A stretch of DNA of 64,000 bases from Flavobacterium sp. SUN052 (GCF_028867935.1 NZ_JAPQNS010000003.1:186001-250000), one strand, 5' to 3'; shown: positions 35,723 to 45,254, counted from the stretch's first letter. The notes: generated from the letters alone by a model not told the origin. Numbers and translations: made by a program.

Positions 35723-36940
35723 TTACACGGCTGCAACTTCTGCCAAGGGAGCGTCTACGGGCTTCACCGTACGGGCGATAAAAATGCTGCCAAAAATGGC
35801 GGCCATGGCCAAGAAGCCAACAATAGAATAGTTTTCGAGCTGGCCAGAGGGCGTCTTTTGGATTATTAAACCAGCGCCGTAGGTAGCAACAGACTGCATC
35901 AGTAATTGCAGCGACTGATTGATGCTCATGAATCCGCCCCGCTGCTGGGGGGTAACCACTGAAGAAGTCATTGCCTGCGTTGGGATCAGGCGACCGTTGG
36001 AGAAGATAAAAAACAGACCTGCTACAAACAAGACATAGGGCAATGAAGCCGGCGACATGGTTGTAATTAGGTAAATGGGTAGGAGCGAGAGCACTGCAAA
36101 AACCGTGAAAATGGGTAGCTTACCCCGCCGGTCGGCGAGTTTGCCTACTACTGGAGCCGAGAAAATAGTCAAGGCTCCGCCTACTGCGTAAATTAGATAC
36201 AAGTGGTTTTCGCCGAAGCCAACATTGGCCACTAGATACGGCGAGAGAAAGGGAATAATACTGAAATGACCCAGCATAATGGTGCTGGTTAGCCAGAGGG
36301 CTCGTAGCTGATTCGGGTTTTGCCAGATATTGGTTACTACAGCAAACGGGCTGGGACGCTGCTCTCCCCGTTGTAGATGCCCATCAAGCAAAGGCACATA
36401 GCGAATAACCAGCCCGATAACGCCTAAACCGAGACCACCCACTACCAGAAATGGTGCATGCCAGCTAATTTCCGTGGCTAAATACAAACCCACCGGCACT
36501 CCAATGACTGAGGCCACTGAAAAGGCTGTCATAACAATCGACATGGCTTGTGCCCGGCGGTCATAAGCAAACGTGTCGCTCACAATCGACAATACCTGCG
36601 CTCCAATTATTCCCCCAAACATCCCGGCAGTTGTGCGGGCAATCACGAGCATCGTATAGGTAGGGGCCAAACCGCAACCTATAGTGCCAATTACAAAGCC
36701 TGAATACGCTACCAGCAGGATGTATTTCCGTGGAAAACGGTCGGCCCAGAACGAAAAAAGGAAGCCTGAAATACCCGCACTCAGACTATACGCCGATACG
36801 ATAAAACTGAACTGCTGTGGACTGAGGCTGAAAAATCGCATCAACTGGGGGCCCATCGGCATCATAATCATGAAATCCATGATGTGGGTAAAGTTGAGGC
36901 AAGCCAGTACAAACAGTAATAATTTTTCGGCGCGAGACAT
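35723..36940 (-). CDS. Major facilitator superfamily transporter
   Basis: The 405-residue protein has twelve predicted helices. The first is preceded by SRAEKLLLFVLACLNF, and the loop motif ADRFPRKYILL between helices 2 and 3 is the MFS motif A, with a second copy ADRRGKLPIF at the half point. It resembles the DHA1 drug-efflux group. ATG 36940 is the start; a longer frame reaches 37066 but runs through a palindromic repeat and is rejected. It is 61 bases upstream of the marR-like ATG, on the same strand. Confidence 0.88.
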   Translation of the reverse strand: MSRAEKLLLFVLACLNFTHIMDFMIMMPMGPQLMRFFSLSPQQFSFIVSAYSLSAGISGFLFSFWADRFPRKYILLVAYSGFVIGTIGCGLAPTYTMLVIARTTAGMFGGIIGAQVLSIVSDTFAYDRRAQAMSIVMTAFSVASVIGVPVGLYLATEISWHAPFLVVGGLGLGVIGLVIRYVPLLDGHLQRGEQRPSPFAVVTNIWQNPNQLRALWLTSTIMLGHFSIIPFLSPYLVANVGFGENHLYLIYAVGGALTIFSAPVVGKLADRRGKLPIFTVFAVLSLLPIYLITTMSPASLPYVLFVAGLFFIFSNGRLIPTQAMTSSVVTPQQRGGFMSINQSLQLLMQSVATYGAGLIIQKTPSGQLENYSIVGFLAMAAIFGSIFIARTVKPVDAPLAEVAAV

Positions 36941-36994
36941 GATCAGCAGGTGAAGTACGTTGATACACAGACACGAAAAACAAGATGAAAAGTT

Positions 36995-37055
36995 TCCACC
37001 CCACCCCTGGTCCCTCCGCAACGGCGGACCGCCCTGAAAACAAGGGAGGGAAAAA
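36995..37055. repeat. GC-rich palindromic repeat
   Basis: The block starts CCACCCCACCCCTGGTCCCTCC and ends AAGGGAGGG. TCCCTCC at 37011-37017 pairs with GGAGGGA at 37045-37051, with a smaller GGCGG/CCGCC hairpin inside. It lies between the divergent MFS and MMPL genes and is of the same general type as the palindrome inside the receptor gene. Confidence 0.6.
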
Positions 37056-37132
37056 CCGCCCATCAAATCCCGGCGTGGTCATGTGGGGTACATGCGTTAA
37101 CTTGCACGCCCAAATTGACCCCTTGCTATTGC

Positions 37133-39499
37133 ATGTTCTGGCACAAACTTTCCGTTTTCATTCTTAAAAATAGAATCCTTTTGGCCCTGGCCGTGCTGCT
37201 TGGCACCGCATTTATGGGCTACCAGGCCAGCCGAATTCAGCTTTCTTACGAGCTAGCCAAGATTCTCCCGGTTAGCGATCCAGATTTTCAACTGTATGAG
37301 GGATTTAAAGCCCGCTATGGTGAGGATGGGAATGTGATGGTATTGGGCGTAGAAACGGACAAAATGTACCAACTAGGTTTTTTCAACAAATGGTACGATC
37401 TCAATCAGCGGATAAAAGCTATCAAAGGCATTAAAGATGTTGTTTCGAATGCCAACCTGTATAATATTGTCCGCGACGACAGTACGGAGAAGTTTCGGTT
37501 TGTTTCTTTAGTGCCGCGCAAGCCAACTAGCCAGCAAACCGTCGACAGCATACGGGCTACAATTGCATCGCTGCCGTTTTATCAGGGATTTGTGCAGGAC
37601 AGTGCCGCTGGCGCTACCGGCACGGGTGCTCACCTGATGGCCATTACGTTCGATCAGTCCGATCTGAACTCCCAGAGCCGGATCGATATTGTACGGCAGA
37701 TCCACGAAGAAGCACGGACGTTTGAGAAACAGAACAACCTTACTGTCCACTTATCGGGGATGCCCTACATCCGCACCGAGTTTACGGCTAAAGTCAGCAA
37801 CGAGATGATCCTGTTCATGGGGCTGGCGTTTCTAGTAACTGCCTTGATTCTGTTATATTTCTTCCGTTCACTGACAGTGGTGATAGCAGCCAGTGTGGTT
37901 GTAAGTGTGGGGGTTGTCTGGGCTACGGGTTACATCGTATTACTCGGCTACAAAATCACGCTGTTAACCGGACTGATTCCCCCGCTCATTATTGTCATTG
38001 GCATTCCGAACGCTATTTTCCTGCTTAATCGGTACCACGAAGAACTTAACAAAGGCCGCCGACAACTGGAGGCCCTCTCGATTGCTGTGGAGAAAGTGGG
38101 CGAAACCACGTTTTTTGCCAACGTCACAACGAGCATTGGATTTTTCGTTTTCTACTTCACCAACAGCCCGCTTCTGTTGGAATTTGGTTTGGTGGCTTCA
38201 TTGGGAATCATGAGTACGTATCTGGTTTCGCTGATACTGATTCCAATTATTTTCAGCTATCTTCCAGTACCCTCAGAAAAAAAACGCGGGCATATGGACC
38301 GCCGGCGAATCACCGGCTTTTTGTCGTGGGTGAACGACATTGTAGCCCATCGCCGGGCGGTTATCTATTGGTTTATTGCCGGAGCCGTAGTATTTGGTGT
38401 GGTAGGTATGCTGCGCGTGAAAGCTATTGGCTTTGTGGTAGATGACCTCCCCAAAAACGATCCGATTTACACCGATCTGAAATTTTTTGAGCACCATTTC
38501 CATGGAGTGTTACCCTTCGAGGTCAACATCGACACGAAGCAGGCCGGTCGCGTACTGACGCCCCAAACGCTGACCAAAATCCGTTTGTTGCAACGGGAAG
38601 TGGCTAAACGCCCGGAGTTTACCAAACCGATCTCCATTGTTGAAGCGCTCAAGTTTTTTTACCAGGGTTACCGGGGGGGCGATCCGAAGTATTACATTGT
38701 GCCACCCGCGCTCGAACTAAACAAACTGGCCAGCTACGCCCCTCAAATGAAGGGTTCCGAAAATCGCTTCAAAGGATTTCTGGACAGTACCCGGCGGTAT
38801 ACCCGCGTCAGTTTTCAGATGGCCGACATAGGTACAGTGCGCATTAAGCAGCTCATTGCTGATCTGCAACCGAAAGCTGATTCGATCTTCAATGTGGATG
38901 CCAGCACCGGGCAGCGCGTAGCCCCCGAAGATCAATACGATGTGCGGATTACGGGTAACAGCGTCGTGTTTACCCGAGGCAACGATTATCTGCTGACAAA
39001 TCTGGCTGAGAGTACAGCTCTGGCGATTTTACTGGTATGCGGCATTATGATTATCCTGCTCCGCGATGTTCGCCTGAGCCTGATTGCCATTCTGCCCAGT
39101 ATTGTACCGCTAATTGTTACGGCAGGCTTGATGGGCTATTTCGGTATCAACCTGAAACCGTCGACCATTCTGATTTTCAGTATTGCCTTTGGTCTGTCGT
39201 CCGACGGCACCATTTATTTCATTACCAAATACCGCGACGAACTTCGTAACCCAAGCACGAGCATTGCCGAAGCCGTGAGCCGCACGATCCGCTTTACGGG
39301 ACTGAGTATGTTCTACACAGCCATTATCCTGTTTGCAGGCTTCGCGATTTTTACGGCCTCTACCTTCCAGGGAACTGTTGCGCTGGGGATTCTGGTCTCG
39401 ATCACCCTGTTAATGGGTATGGCCTCGAACCTGATTCTTTTGCCCGCTTTTTTGTTGACAGTAGAGAAACGACGGGGTAAGAAGGGCGAAGAGAGGTAG
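37133..39499 (+). CDS. MMPL/RND-family exporter (HAE3-like)
   Basis: The 788-residue inner-membrane protein has the RND plan of two repeats, each with one helix, a large periplasmic loop and five helices. Helix blocks are visible at LLALAVLLGTAFMG, at IPPLIIVIGIPNAIFLLNRYHEE and at LIAILPSIVPLIVTAGLMGYFG. It lacks the long loops of multidrug HAE1 pumps and fits the MMPL/hopanoid-lipid exporter group. ATG 37133 is chosen over an in-frame TTG at 37115. No membrane-fusion partner is adjacent. Substrates are probably lipids or hydrophobic compounds. Confidence 0.88.
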   Translation: MFWHKLSVFILKNRILLALAVLLGTAFMGYQASRIQLSYELAKILPVSDPDFQLYEGFKARYGEDGNVMVLGVETDKMYQLGFFNKWYDLNQRIKAIKGIKDVVSNANLYNIVRDDSTEKFRFVSLVPRKPTSQQTVDSIRATIASLPFYQGFVQDSAAGATGTGAHLMAITFDQSDLNSQSRIDIVRQIHEEARTFEKQNNLTVHLSGMPYIRTEFTAKVSNEMILFMGLAFLVTALILLYFFRSLTVVIAASVVVSVGVVWATGYIVLLGYKITLLTGLIPPLIIVIGIPNAIFLLNRYHEELNKGRRQLEALSIAVEKVGETTFFANVTTSIGFFVFYFTNSPLLLEFGLVASLGIMSTYLVSLILIPIIFSYLPVPSEKKRGHMDRRRITGFLSWVNDIVAHRRAVIYWFIAGAVVFGVVGMLRVKAIGFVVDDLPKNDPIYTDLKFFEHHFHGVLPFEVNIDTKQAGRVLTPQTLTKIRLLQREVAKRPEFTKPISIVEALKFFYQGYRGGDPKYYIVPPALELNKLASYAPQMKGSENRFKGFLDSTRRYTRVSFQMADIGTVRIKQLIADLQPKADSIFNVDASTGQRVAPEDQYDVRITGNSVVFTRGNDYLLTNLAESTALAILLVCGIMIILLRDVRLSLIAILPSIVPLIVTAGLMGYFGINLKPSTILIFSIAFGLSSDGTIYFITKYRDELRNPSTSIAEAVSRTIRFTGLSMFYTAIILFAGFAIFTASTFQGTVALGILVSITLLMGMASNLILLPAFLLTVEKRRGKKGEER

Positions 39500-39504
39500 G
39501 TGGT

Positions 39505-39818
39505 TTATTTGGGTACGTTGTACCCGTCGAGCATCCGGTCGAAAGCAGTGAAAATATCGAATCGGTGCGGATTGGAGGCTTTGATGATAATGGCGCAGTG
39601 ATAAAGAACGCTGTCTTTTCGTCGAGTACGGCCCGGTCAGTGCGGTAGTAGTTATTGGCGTTTCAATTCGGCAATTTTTGCTCGAAAACTTGGTGCGTTT
39701 TGTACTCTTCCACCATTTCAGCCTCCTTCCGGCGTTTTTCGGCCATGTGGCGTTTCAGGAATGCGATTACGCGCTCGTGACGTTCCTCTGCAGTCAACTC
39801 TTTTTCAGTCGTTTCCAT
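39505..39818 (-). pseudogene. Decayed gene with an internal stop and a frameshift
   Basis: The region holds most of a 422-base gap. From ATG 39818 a 51-residue frame (TTEKELTAEERHERVIAFLKRH and MVEEYKTHQVFEQKLPN) ends in TGA at 39663. The same frame continues as NANNYYRTDRAVLDEKTAFF, and after a one-base shift near 39590 as YHCAIIIKASNPHRFDIFTA and DRMLDGYNVPK, ending at 39505. Read through, this is one protein of about 103 residues. The family is not recognised. The first 51 residues could still be translated. Confidence 0.55.
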
Positions 39819-39921
39819 GGTTCGTTACGATTGTTTTAGAAATCAAATATAGACTTTATCAACAAACCAGCCGCCCGCTTCTGTTCAGGAAACGGGTGAC
39901 TCTGGTTGACCTATAGAATGA

Positions 39922-40497
39922 CTACGGCTTTGTCTCAAACTCAATTATTTCCCCTATCCGGTCGCCAAAAAATATACTGTTATAAGTTGCAAGCGTACCA
40001 TCTAAATATACTGTTTGGATAGATAGCCGCCCAGCATTGAAAGGAGAAAGCCAGACCAGAATGCGTCTTGGACGGGTGTTCATCCTACCGCTCAGATCAG
40101 TGTAAGTAGCACTTTCATTTTCAACTTCACTTACCCACACGTTAGGTCCGTAGTCTGTCCAGTTGATCCACTTTTTAGTCGCGTTTAGACCCGTAGCAAC
40201 CTTTTTTACCCGTTCTGCTTCGTCTTTATAATGAAGTTGCATAAACTTTACCCAAGTCTTATTGAAACTCCCTGTTCCTGATGTTATTGGAATATAAGAG
40301 CGAGCGACAGTTCCGGTCAACTTTTCAGCAATTTTTCCAGCCACCCTCCACACACTATCTTCAGGGAAATTTGCTTGATACTCAATCGGTTCAGATTTGG
40401 CTGGAGTCAGTGTTGTATCCTCTTTTTTCTCACACCCCGAAAAAACTAAACAAAATCCAAGACTAACCGCAGACAAAGCACTTTTTAAGGCTCCCAT
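39922..40497 (-). CDS. Hypothetical lipoprotein
   Basis: From ATG 40497 the product has 191 residues and a lipoprotein signal with the lipobox VFSGC. The mature part shows a DSVWRVAGKIAEKLTG helix, a KTWVKFMQLHYKDEAERV segment and beta strands near the end. The 10 residues from an upstream in-frame start would spoil the signal peptide. I recognise no family. It follows the large FN3 protein gene by 73 bases on the same strand and may be expressed with it. Confidence 0.7.
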   Translation of the reverse strand: MGALKSALSAVSLGFCLVFSGCEKKEDTTLTPAKSEPIEYQANFPEDSVWRVAGKIAEKLTGTVARSYIPITSGTGSFNKTWVKFMQLHYKDEAERVKKVATGLNATKKWINWTDYGPNVWVSEVENESATYTDLSGRMNTRPRRILVWLSPFNAGRLSIQTVYLDGTLATYNSIFFGDRIGEIIEFETKP

Positions 40498-40570
40498 TTT
40501 TTTAGGATTTATTATTTTAGAAATCAATTGATACTGTAAATCAGAAATGCCTACAACTTGTCTGCACTAT

Positions 40571-43117
40571 CTATTTGTGCTTTCCAAGACGATCGACTTC
40601 TCCTTGTAAATGAATCAGATACAGCGTCAATTCCTCCACTTTTTCGAGCAGTATAGCATCTATTCGCCCTGCGTCGATGCCATTTTTCAAGACATCAGCG
40701 GCCGACGGAATGCCCGGCAAATGACCATGCTGCCCGATGAAGCGTTTCACCTCGGATAAAGAGCGTAGTTGATAATTGGGTTCAAAAACCCGGTCGGCCC
40801 ACTGGTTGGGGTTACTGATACTGACCCGGTAACGCGACAACACAACCTGCCCTTTGTCGTCCACTGTCAGAAACTGATCGGTCCCATCGGGGTGAAGGTT
40901 GGGGTTGAAGAGGTGGCTGAATTTGAGCGTCCCCCGGTTGCGGAGGTTGATAATTCCCCGAACATCAAGCGGAAATTCGGGAGCCGTTACGCCAATACCT
41001 ACTTTAGTGTTGGCATCTACATCGCCTAACACAATGGCGTTGCTGGTTCCGACTTTTGCTTTGAGGCCAATGGCAGTGGCATTGCTTAGGTTAGGGGCTA
41101 ACGCATCAGCTTCGGCCCCTACAAACGTGTTGCCCGAAGCGAGGTTCTGCAATCCCGCCGATTTACCAAGCGCCACCGTATTATCGGCAGCAGTGATGGA
41201 GAAACTAGCGTTGGTGCCAATGCCTACGTTACCTACGCCTGTGCTAATGCTCTGCCCGGCTCCCACGCCCACAAACACGTTTTGGATAGGCACCTGGAAC
41301 CGTGCTGCGGCCAACGTGAAACTCGACGGCACCCCCGATGGGCAAACCGTGCGAACCTGCCATTCATAAATAACGCCTGGAGCCAAACCCGTTAGCACCA
41401 ATCGTTTCGATTCTGTGGCTCCGAGTGTACTGCTCAGGCTGGCAGTTGTCCAGGCAATGGTTCCCACGCCCCGGTACTGGACCTCGTAGCCCGCACCCGA
41501 CTCACCCCCGTTCCAGACTACCTCGACCGATGCCCCTAGCAAATTCTGCACGCCCTGCGGACTGGGTGGATTACAGACGGTGGTGAATACTGCACCCGGC
41601 AGGGCATAGGGTGAGAAAATGCCCGGCGTACACACCGTGCGGACGCGCCATTCATACACTGTCCCAGCACTCAGCCCGGTAATTGTCCGGCGTTTGAACT
41701 CGCCCGGTCCCTGCGTGGTGCTGACCGGTACTGTACTCCACGAAGTTGCCCCCGACACCCGCACATCAATTTCATAATTCGCTCCTGCCTCACCCCCGAA
41801 CCAATTAAGCCGGGCGGCTGTGGACGTGATTTGGTCAACAGTAAGCGAGGAGGGTGGCCCACAAAGAGTCTGGAAACTATTGGGATCAGCAGCGAAATCT
41901 GACGCAATGCCCGGCGCACAGATTGACCGGACTTTCCATTCATAGATGGTACCGGGGAGAATATCATTGATGATGAGCGACTTGGTAGCGCTGATACCCA
42001 ATGGCGTGACGAGCGTTGACGATGTCCAAACGGCATTCGTGTTGCGTATGCGGTATTGTACTTCATAATCAGCCCCAACCTCGCCATCGTTCCAGTTGAC
42101 CCGTGCTGTATTGGTGCCGATGAGGTCAGCGCGGGGAGAGGATGGTAAGCGGCAAAGGGTCTGGAAGTTGCTGGTTGGTATGTAAAATGGAGAGGTGATG
42201 CCAGCCGCGCAAACGGTGCGGACTTTCCATTGATAAACGGTATTCGGAATTAGATTAGTCAGGGTGTACTCTTTACCTGCTGTCCCACCCGCTGTTACAA
42301 CCATTACAGAGCTAAATGGAGCTGTGCTACTGATGGGTTTGTATTGAATTTCGTAGCTGGCATTTATTTCCCCACCAGAGAAAGTAACTTTTGCAGATGT
42401 AGAAGTAATATTAATTACTCCACCGAAATTACCCGGTTCATTGCAGGTTGTTTGGAAGTTATTAGTAGCATTAACGAAGGCAGAAGCAATGATTGGTGTG
42501 CAAATTGTACGGACTCTCCATTGATAAACTGTGCTGGGAATTAAGTCGGTGAGCGTATAATATTTGTATTCATTAGCACCAAGTGGTGTCACAAAGGTGA
42601 GTGATGTGAATGGAGCTGTACTACTAACAGGCTTATACTGAATCTCATAACTGGCTCCTGACTCCCCACCCGGAAAATAAAGACGGACGGAGTTGGAGGT
42701 AGCTTGATCTGAGCCTAGGTTACTTGGGACTGCGCAACTCGTCTGGAAGTTATTCGCCGGTATAACGAAAGCCGACACTTGCCCTGAACTGCATAGCGTT
42801 CTTACTTTCCAGGTGTAAATGGTATTGGGAGTAAGGTCAGAGAGCGTGTAAAACTTATTAACGAATGGTCCTAACGCTGTTACAAATGTAAGTGAGGTGA
42901 ACGGAGCCGTACTGCTAACAGGTTTGTACTGAATCTCATAACTGGCTCCTAATTCACCACCATAAAAATAAAGGCGGGCAGAACTATATGTGACATCGTC
43001 TGCCCCCAGCCCAGTTGGTGCCGGGCAGGTTTGCCCCAACACACTAGTCACACATAGCAGGGAAAAGAGCCAGGTGAGCAATCCGCGTTTGATTCGGAAA
43101 AGGGTAAAGTTGTTCAT
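40571..43117 (-). CDS. Surface protein with six FN3 repeats, adhesin-like head and S74-like tail
   Basis: The 848-residue protein has a signal peptide and six fibronectin type III units of about 97 residues. Each opens with C-x-x-P, has GGE.GASYEIQYK in the middle and closes on Y.W.VRT.C, so the cysteines recur with the repeat period. A region with FVGVGAGQS, NVGIGTNASF and AIGLKAKVGTSNAIVLG follows, which looks like trimeric-autotransporter or phage-tail head repeats. The last 100 residues (WADRVFEPNYQLRSLSEV and GHLPGIPSAADV) are typical of Bacteroidota tail-fibre-like proteins. No T9SS domain is seen. A role in adhesion is inferred. Confidence 0.8.
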   Translation of the reverse strand: MNNFTLFRIKRGLLTWLFSLLCVTSVLGQTCPAPTGLGADDVTYSSARLYFYGGELGASYEIQYKPVSSTAPFTSLTFVTALGPFVNKFYTLSDLTPNTIYTWKVRTLCSSGQVSAFVIPANNFQTSCAVPSNLGSDQATSNSVRLYFPGGESGASYEIQYKPVSSTAPFTSLTFVTPLGANEYKYYTLTDLIPSTVYQWRVRTICTPIIASAFVNATNNFQTTCNEPGNFGGVINITSTSAKVTFSGGEINASYEIQYKPISSTAPFSSVMVVTAGGTAGKEYTLTNLIPNTVYQWKVRTVCAAGITSPFYIPTSNFQTLCRLPSSPRADLIGTNTARVNWNDGEVGADYEVQYRIRNTNAVWTSSTLVTPLGISATKSLIINDILPGTIYEWKVRSICAPGIASDFAADPNSFQTLCGPPSSLTVDQITSTAARLNWFGGEAGANYEIDVRVSGATSWSTVPVSTTQGPGEFKRRTITGLSAGTVYEWRVRTVCTPGIFSPYALPGAVFTTVCNPPSPQGVQNLLGASVEVVWNGGESGAGYEVQYRGVGTIAWTTASLSSTLGATESKRLVLTGLAPGVIYEWQVRTVCPSGVPSSFTLAAARFQVPIQNVFVGVGAGQSISTGVGNVGIGTNASFSITAADNTVALGKSAGLQNLASGNTFVGAEADALAPNLSNATAIGLKAKVGTSNAIVLGDVDANTKVGIGVTAPEFPLDVRGIINLRNRGTLKFSHLFNPNLHPDGTDQFLTVDDKGQVVLSRYRVSISNPNQWADRVFEPNYQLRSLSEVKRFIGQHGHLPGIPSAADVLKNGIDAGRIDAILLEKVEELTLYLIHLQGEVDRLGKHK

Positions 43118-43357
43118 ATAATTGATTGGTTTTTAGGGTGATAAAAAACGGAAACGTGATTCAATAGCCGTCGCAATGTCAGCAGCCCGTTGGCGATGTG
43201 GTTAGCTTTTTGGCAAGTTGCCCATCGGTCAACTATTGATCCGCCGACGTTGCGGTAGCCATCTGCGAACGAAGACAATCCACTGTCGACTAATCGGAAT
43301 GGGAGAAGCAGACCCACTATCGGTATTTTAGAGAGTGAAAGCCACGTACCAGATTAG

Positions 43358-44080
43358 TTAATCCTTAAGCTGGAGTACTTCCTTTACCTCGCTGTAATTG
43401 TTCCAGTTGATGGTTGCCAACCGGCCTCCCTTCACGTTGCCATACACAATGATATGCCGGTATTGGGGTAGGGTCTTGACTAAGTCTTTGTAGAAAGTCT
43501 CCGTCTTGTTTATGAACTCAGGGATAGTGATTCTTGTGCCTTGCGTATCGAAATTGGCGGTAAAGAGAGTTATTCGGGGAGCAAAATAATTTTCTCCGTA
43601 ATCGTCATATTCTGCTAGAACGTAGGCAAAGTCGGTGTACGTGTTTGCAGTACGCCCCGGAATTTTATAGTTGCTGTACGCTTGCCTGTCGCTTGTAATT
43701 TGTTCGGTTAGCGTATAAATAGCTGGGTTGGTAGCAGTTGGCACCAGCTTGTTATACTTGATATAGGTGTAAATAACCGCTGTGTTAATAGCCTCTTTAG
43801 TCAGCAGTGAATTGGCGGTAGAAGCCGTCCTCAGGTAGACGGGGCCTCCCGTAATGCCAATACCAACGACCGGGGCATTCCAATTGGGCGTTTGCCAATC
43901 CGAATAAACAGCGTTGGCATTGCCATTGGCTCCGGGGGTGCCCTTTGAGCCGGTTGCGCCCGTTGTACCTGCGCTGCCAGTGGGACCCGTAGCGCCCTGC
44001 GGGCCGGGGTCTCCCTTTGGTCCTTTACAAGCATTCAGCATCAGCAATGTAAGGAGTGTGAAAGCGAGTAGCGTTCTCAT
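43358..44080 (-). CDS. Collagen-like lipoprotein, copy 1
   Basis: The 240-residue protein has a lipoprotein signal ending in LMLNACKG. Eleven G-x-y triplets follow immediately (GPK GDP GPQ GAT GPT GSA GTT GAT GSK GTP GAN), a short collagen-like stalk. The 190-residue globular domain is closely related to its neighbour at 44095-44814: SLLTKEAINTAVIYTYIKY, YKIPGRT, and RHIIVYGNVKGGRLATINW near the end. Both end on LQLKD. The role is unknown; a trimeric stalk displaying a domain at the outer membrane is plausible. Confidence 0.8.
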   Translation of the reverse strand: MRTLLAFTLLTLLMLNACKGPKGDPGPQGATGPTGSAGTTGATGSKGTPGANGNANAVYSDWQTPNWNAPVVGIGITGGPVYLRTASTANSLLTKEAINTAVIYTYIKYNKLVPTATNPAIYTLTEQITSDRQAYSNYKIPGRTANTYTDFAYVLAEYDDYGENYFAPRITLFTANFDTQGTRITIPEFINKTETFYKDLVKTLPQYRHIIVYGNVKGGRLATINWNNYSEVKEVLQLKD

Positions 44081-44094
44081 GATAATGGTCTGGT

Positions 44095-44814
44095 TTAGTC
44101 TTTTAATTGAAGGATTTGTTTCACCTCGTCGTACCTGCTCCAGTCAATGGTAGCCAAACGCCCTCCTTTTGTTCCTTGATAAACAATTACATGGCGGAAC
44201 TGAGGGTAGTCTTTCACCAGTTCACGTACAAACTCAGCCGACTTTTTTTGTAGTTCGGGTACAAGCCTCCCAAATGCATAGGAGTCCAGGTAACCATTCG
44301 GCGAGAAGAAATTCTCGCCAGATCGGTCAACTCGTATATAAGCGTAGCCGTAGTCGAGGTCGGTGGCATCCGTACGGCCAGGTACTTTAAAATAATGATA
44401 GATAACCCCACCATTACTGACATTACTGATGCGCTCAACGAGTTTGTACTTATATAGACCGCCCACAACGACCGAGTCCTGAATGGCTCTGTATTTGACG
44501 TAGGTGAAAATAGCCGCCGTGTTAATGGCTTCTTTGGTGAACAGAGCGTTGGCGGTAGTTGTCGGCAACAGGCCATATTTGCCAGTTTCCTCAAAATCGG
44601 TATCGCTTACCAACCAGTTGACAGTTTTCCATTCTGAGTAAACCACATTGGGAATTCCGAGGTCACCTGTTGGCCCGGCTGCTCCGGAAGCGCCGACACT
44701 ACCGGTGAGTCCTGTCCCACCCTGCGGGCCGGGGTCCCCTGTCGGGCCTTTGCAGGCGTTGAGTAGCGTAGTCGCTACCAGCGTTAAGCAGAGTAAACGT
44801 AGTTGTATTCGCAC
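44095..44814 (-). CDS. Collagen-like lipoprotein, copy 2
   Basis: The 239-residue paralogue of the next gene has the lipobox TLLNACKG and eleven G-x-y triplets (GPT GDP GPQ GGT GLT GSV GAS GAA GPT GDL GIP). The globular part has LFTKEAINTAAIFTYVKY, FKVPGRTDATDLDYGYAYI and RHVIVYQGTKGGRLATIDW. The two genes are 14 bases apart and clearly arose by tandem duplication. It begins eight bases after the stop of the stand-alone LytTR regulator gene, so all three should be one operon. Confidence 0.8.
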   Translation of the reverse strand: MRIQLRLLCLTLVATTLLNACKGPTGDPGPQGGTGLTGSVGASGAAGPTGDLGIPNVVYSEWKTVNWLVSDTDFEETGKYGLLPTTTANALFTKEAINTAAIFTYVKYRAIQDSVVVGGLYKYKLVERISNVSNGGVIYHYFKVPGRTDATDLDYGYAYIRVDRSGENFFSPNGYLDSYAFGRLVPELQKKSAEFVRELVKDYPQFRHVIVYQGTKGGRLATIDWSRYDEVKQILQLKD

Positions 44815-44822
44815 AGGATAGA

Positions 44823-45254
44823 TTAGTTTAAATGGTGATTAGTAATGAATGGGCAAACTAGTGAGGTTGCCCGGTAAGCCCGCCGAAAAGCTCCCACTCG
44901 CCTACGGGCAACGGGTATCCGTTCGCCGTTGGTGAGAATGACGAGCGAGTGAACAGACAAGAAAGTCTTGATGTGCTGAGTATTAAGCAGATGTTTGCGG
45001 TGAGTCCGCATAAACGCTCCCGTGGGCAAACGGTCGGCTAATACCCTTAACGAGAGTGCCACCAGCAGTTGTGAGCCATCAAGAAAATAGCAGGTGGTGT
45101 AATTAACCATACCCTCAAGCCGGACAATCTGCGAGAGACCCACCCATCGACGGCCTTGCGGAAAGGGCAAAAACAAACCCTCATTCGAGGGGGACGTTAT
45201 AGCCCGCAACCCCATCAACATAGATATGGGTAGAGGATTTGGGCGATTTTCCAT
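44823..45254 (-). CDS. Stand-alone LytTR-domain transcriptional regulator
   Basis: The 143-residue protein is essentially one LytTR DNA-binding domain: GLSQIVRLEGMVNYTTCYFLDG, LSLRVLADRLPTGAFMRTHRKHLLN, and LTNGERIPVARRRV at the end. There is no receiver domain. It heads an operon with two collagen-like lipoproteins and is divergent from the histidine kinase and LytTR response-regulator pair. It probably controls the lipoprotein genes, and the intergenic region at 45255-45462 would hold the shared control sites. Confidence 0.85.
   Translation of the reverse strand: MENRPNPLPISMLMGLRAITSPSNEGLFLPFPQGRRWVGLSQIVRLEGMVNYTTCYFLDGSQLLVALSLRVLADRLPTGAFMRTHRKHLLNTQHIKTFLSVHSLVILTNGERIPVARRRVGAFRRAYRATSLVCPFITNHHLN

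Noticed and set aside
40571..43117. Regular repeats of about 290 bases that could suggest a repeat array
   Set aside because: They are the coding repeats of FN3 domains, with variation at synonymous positions, and are not CRISPR or satellite DNA.
43118..43357. A 67-codon frame in the gap upstream of the FN3 protein gene
   Set aside because: It overlaps the start of the FN3 gene and has no recognisable pattern; the 240-base gap is more likely the promoter region, with nothing else seen.
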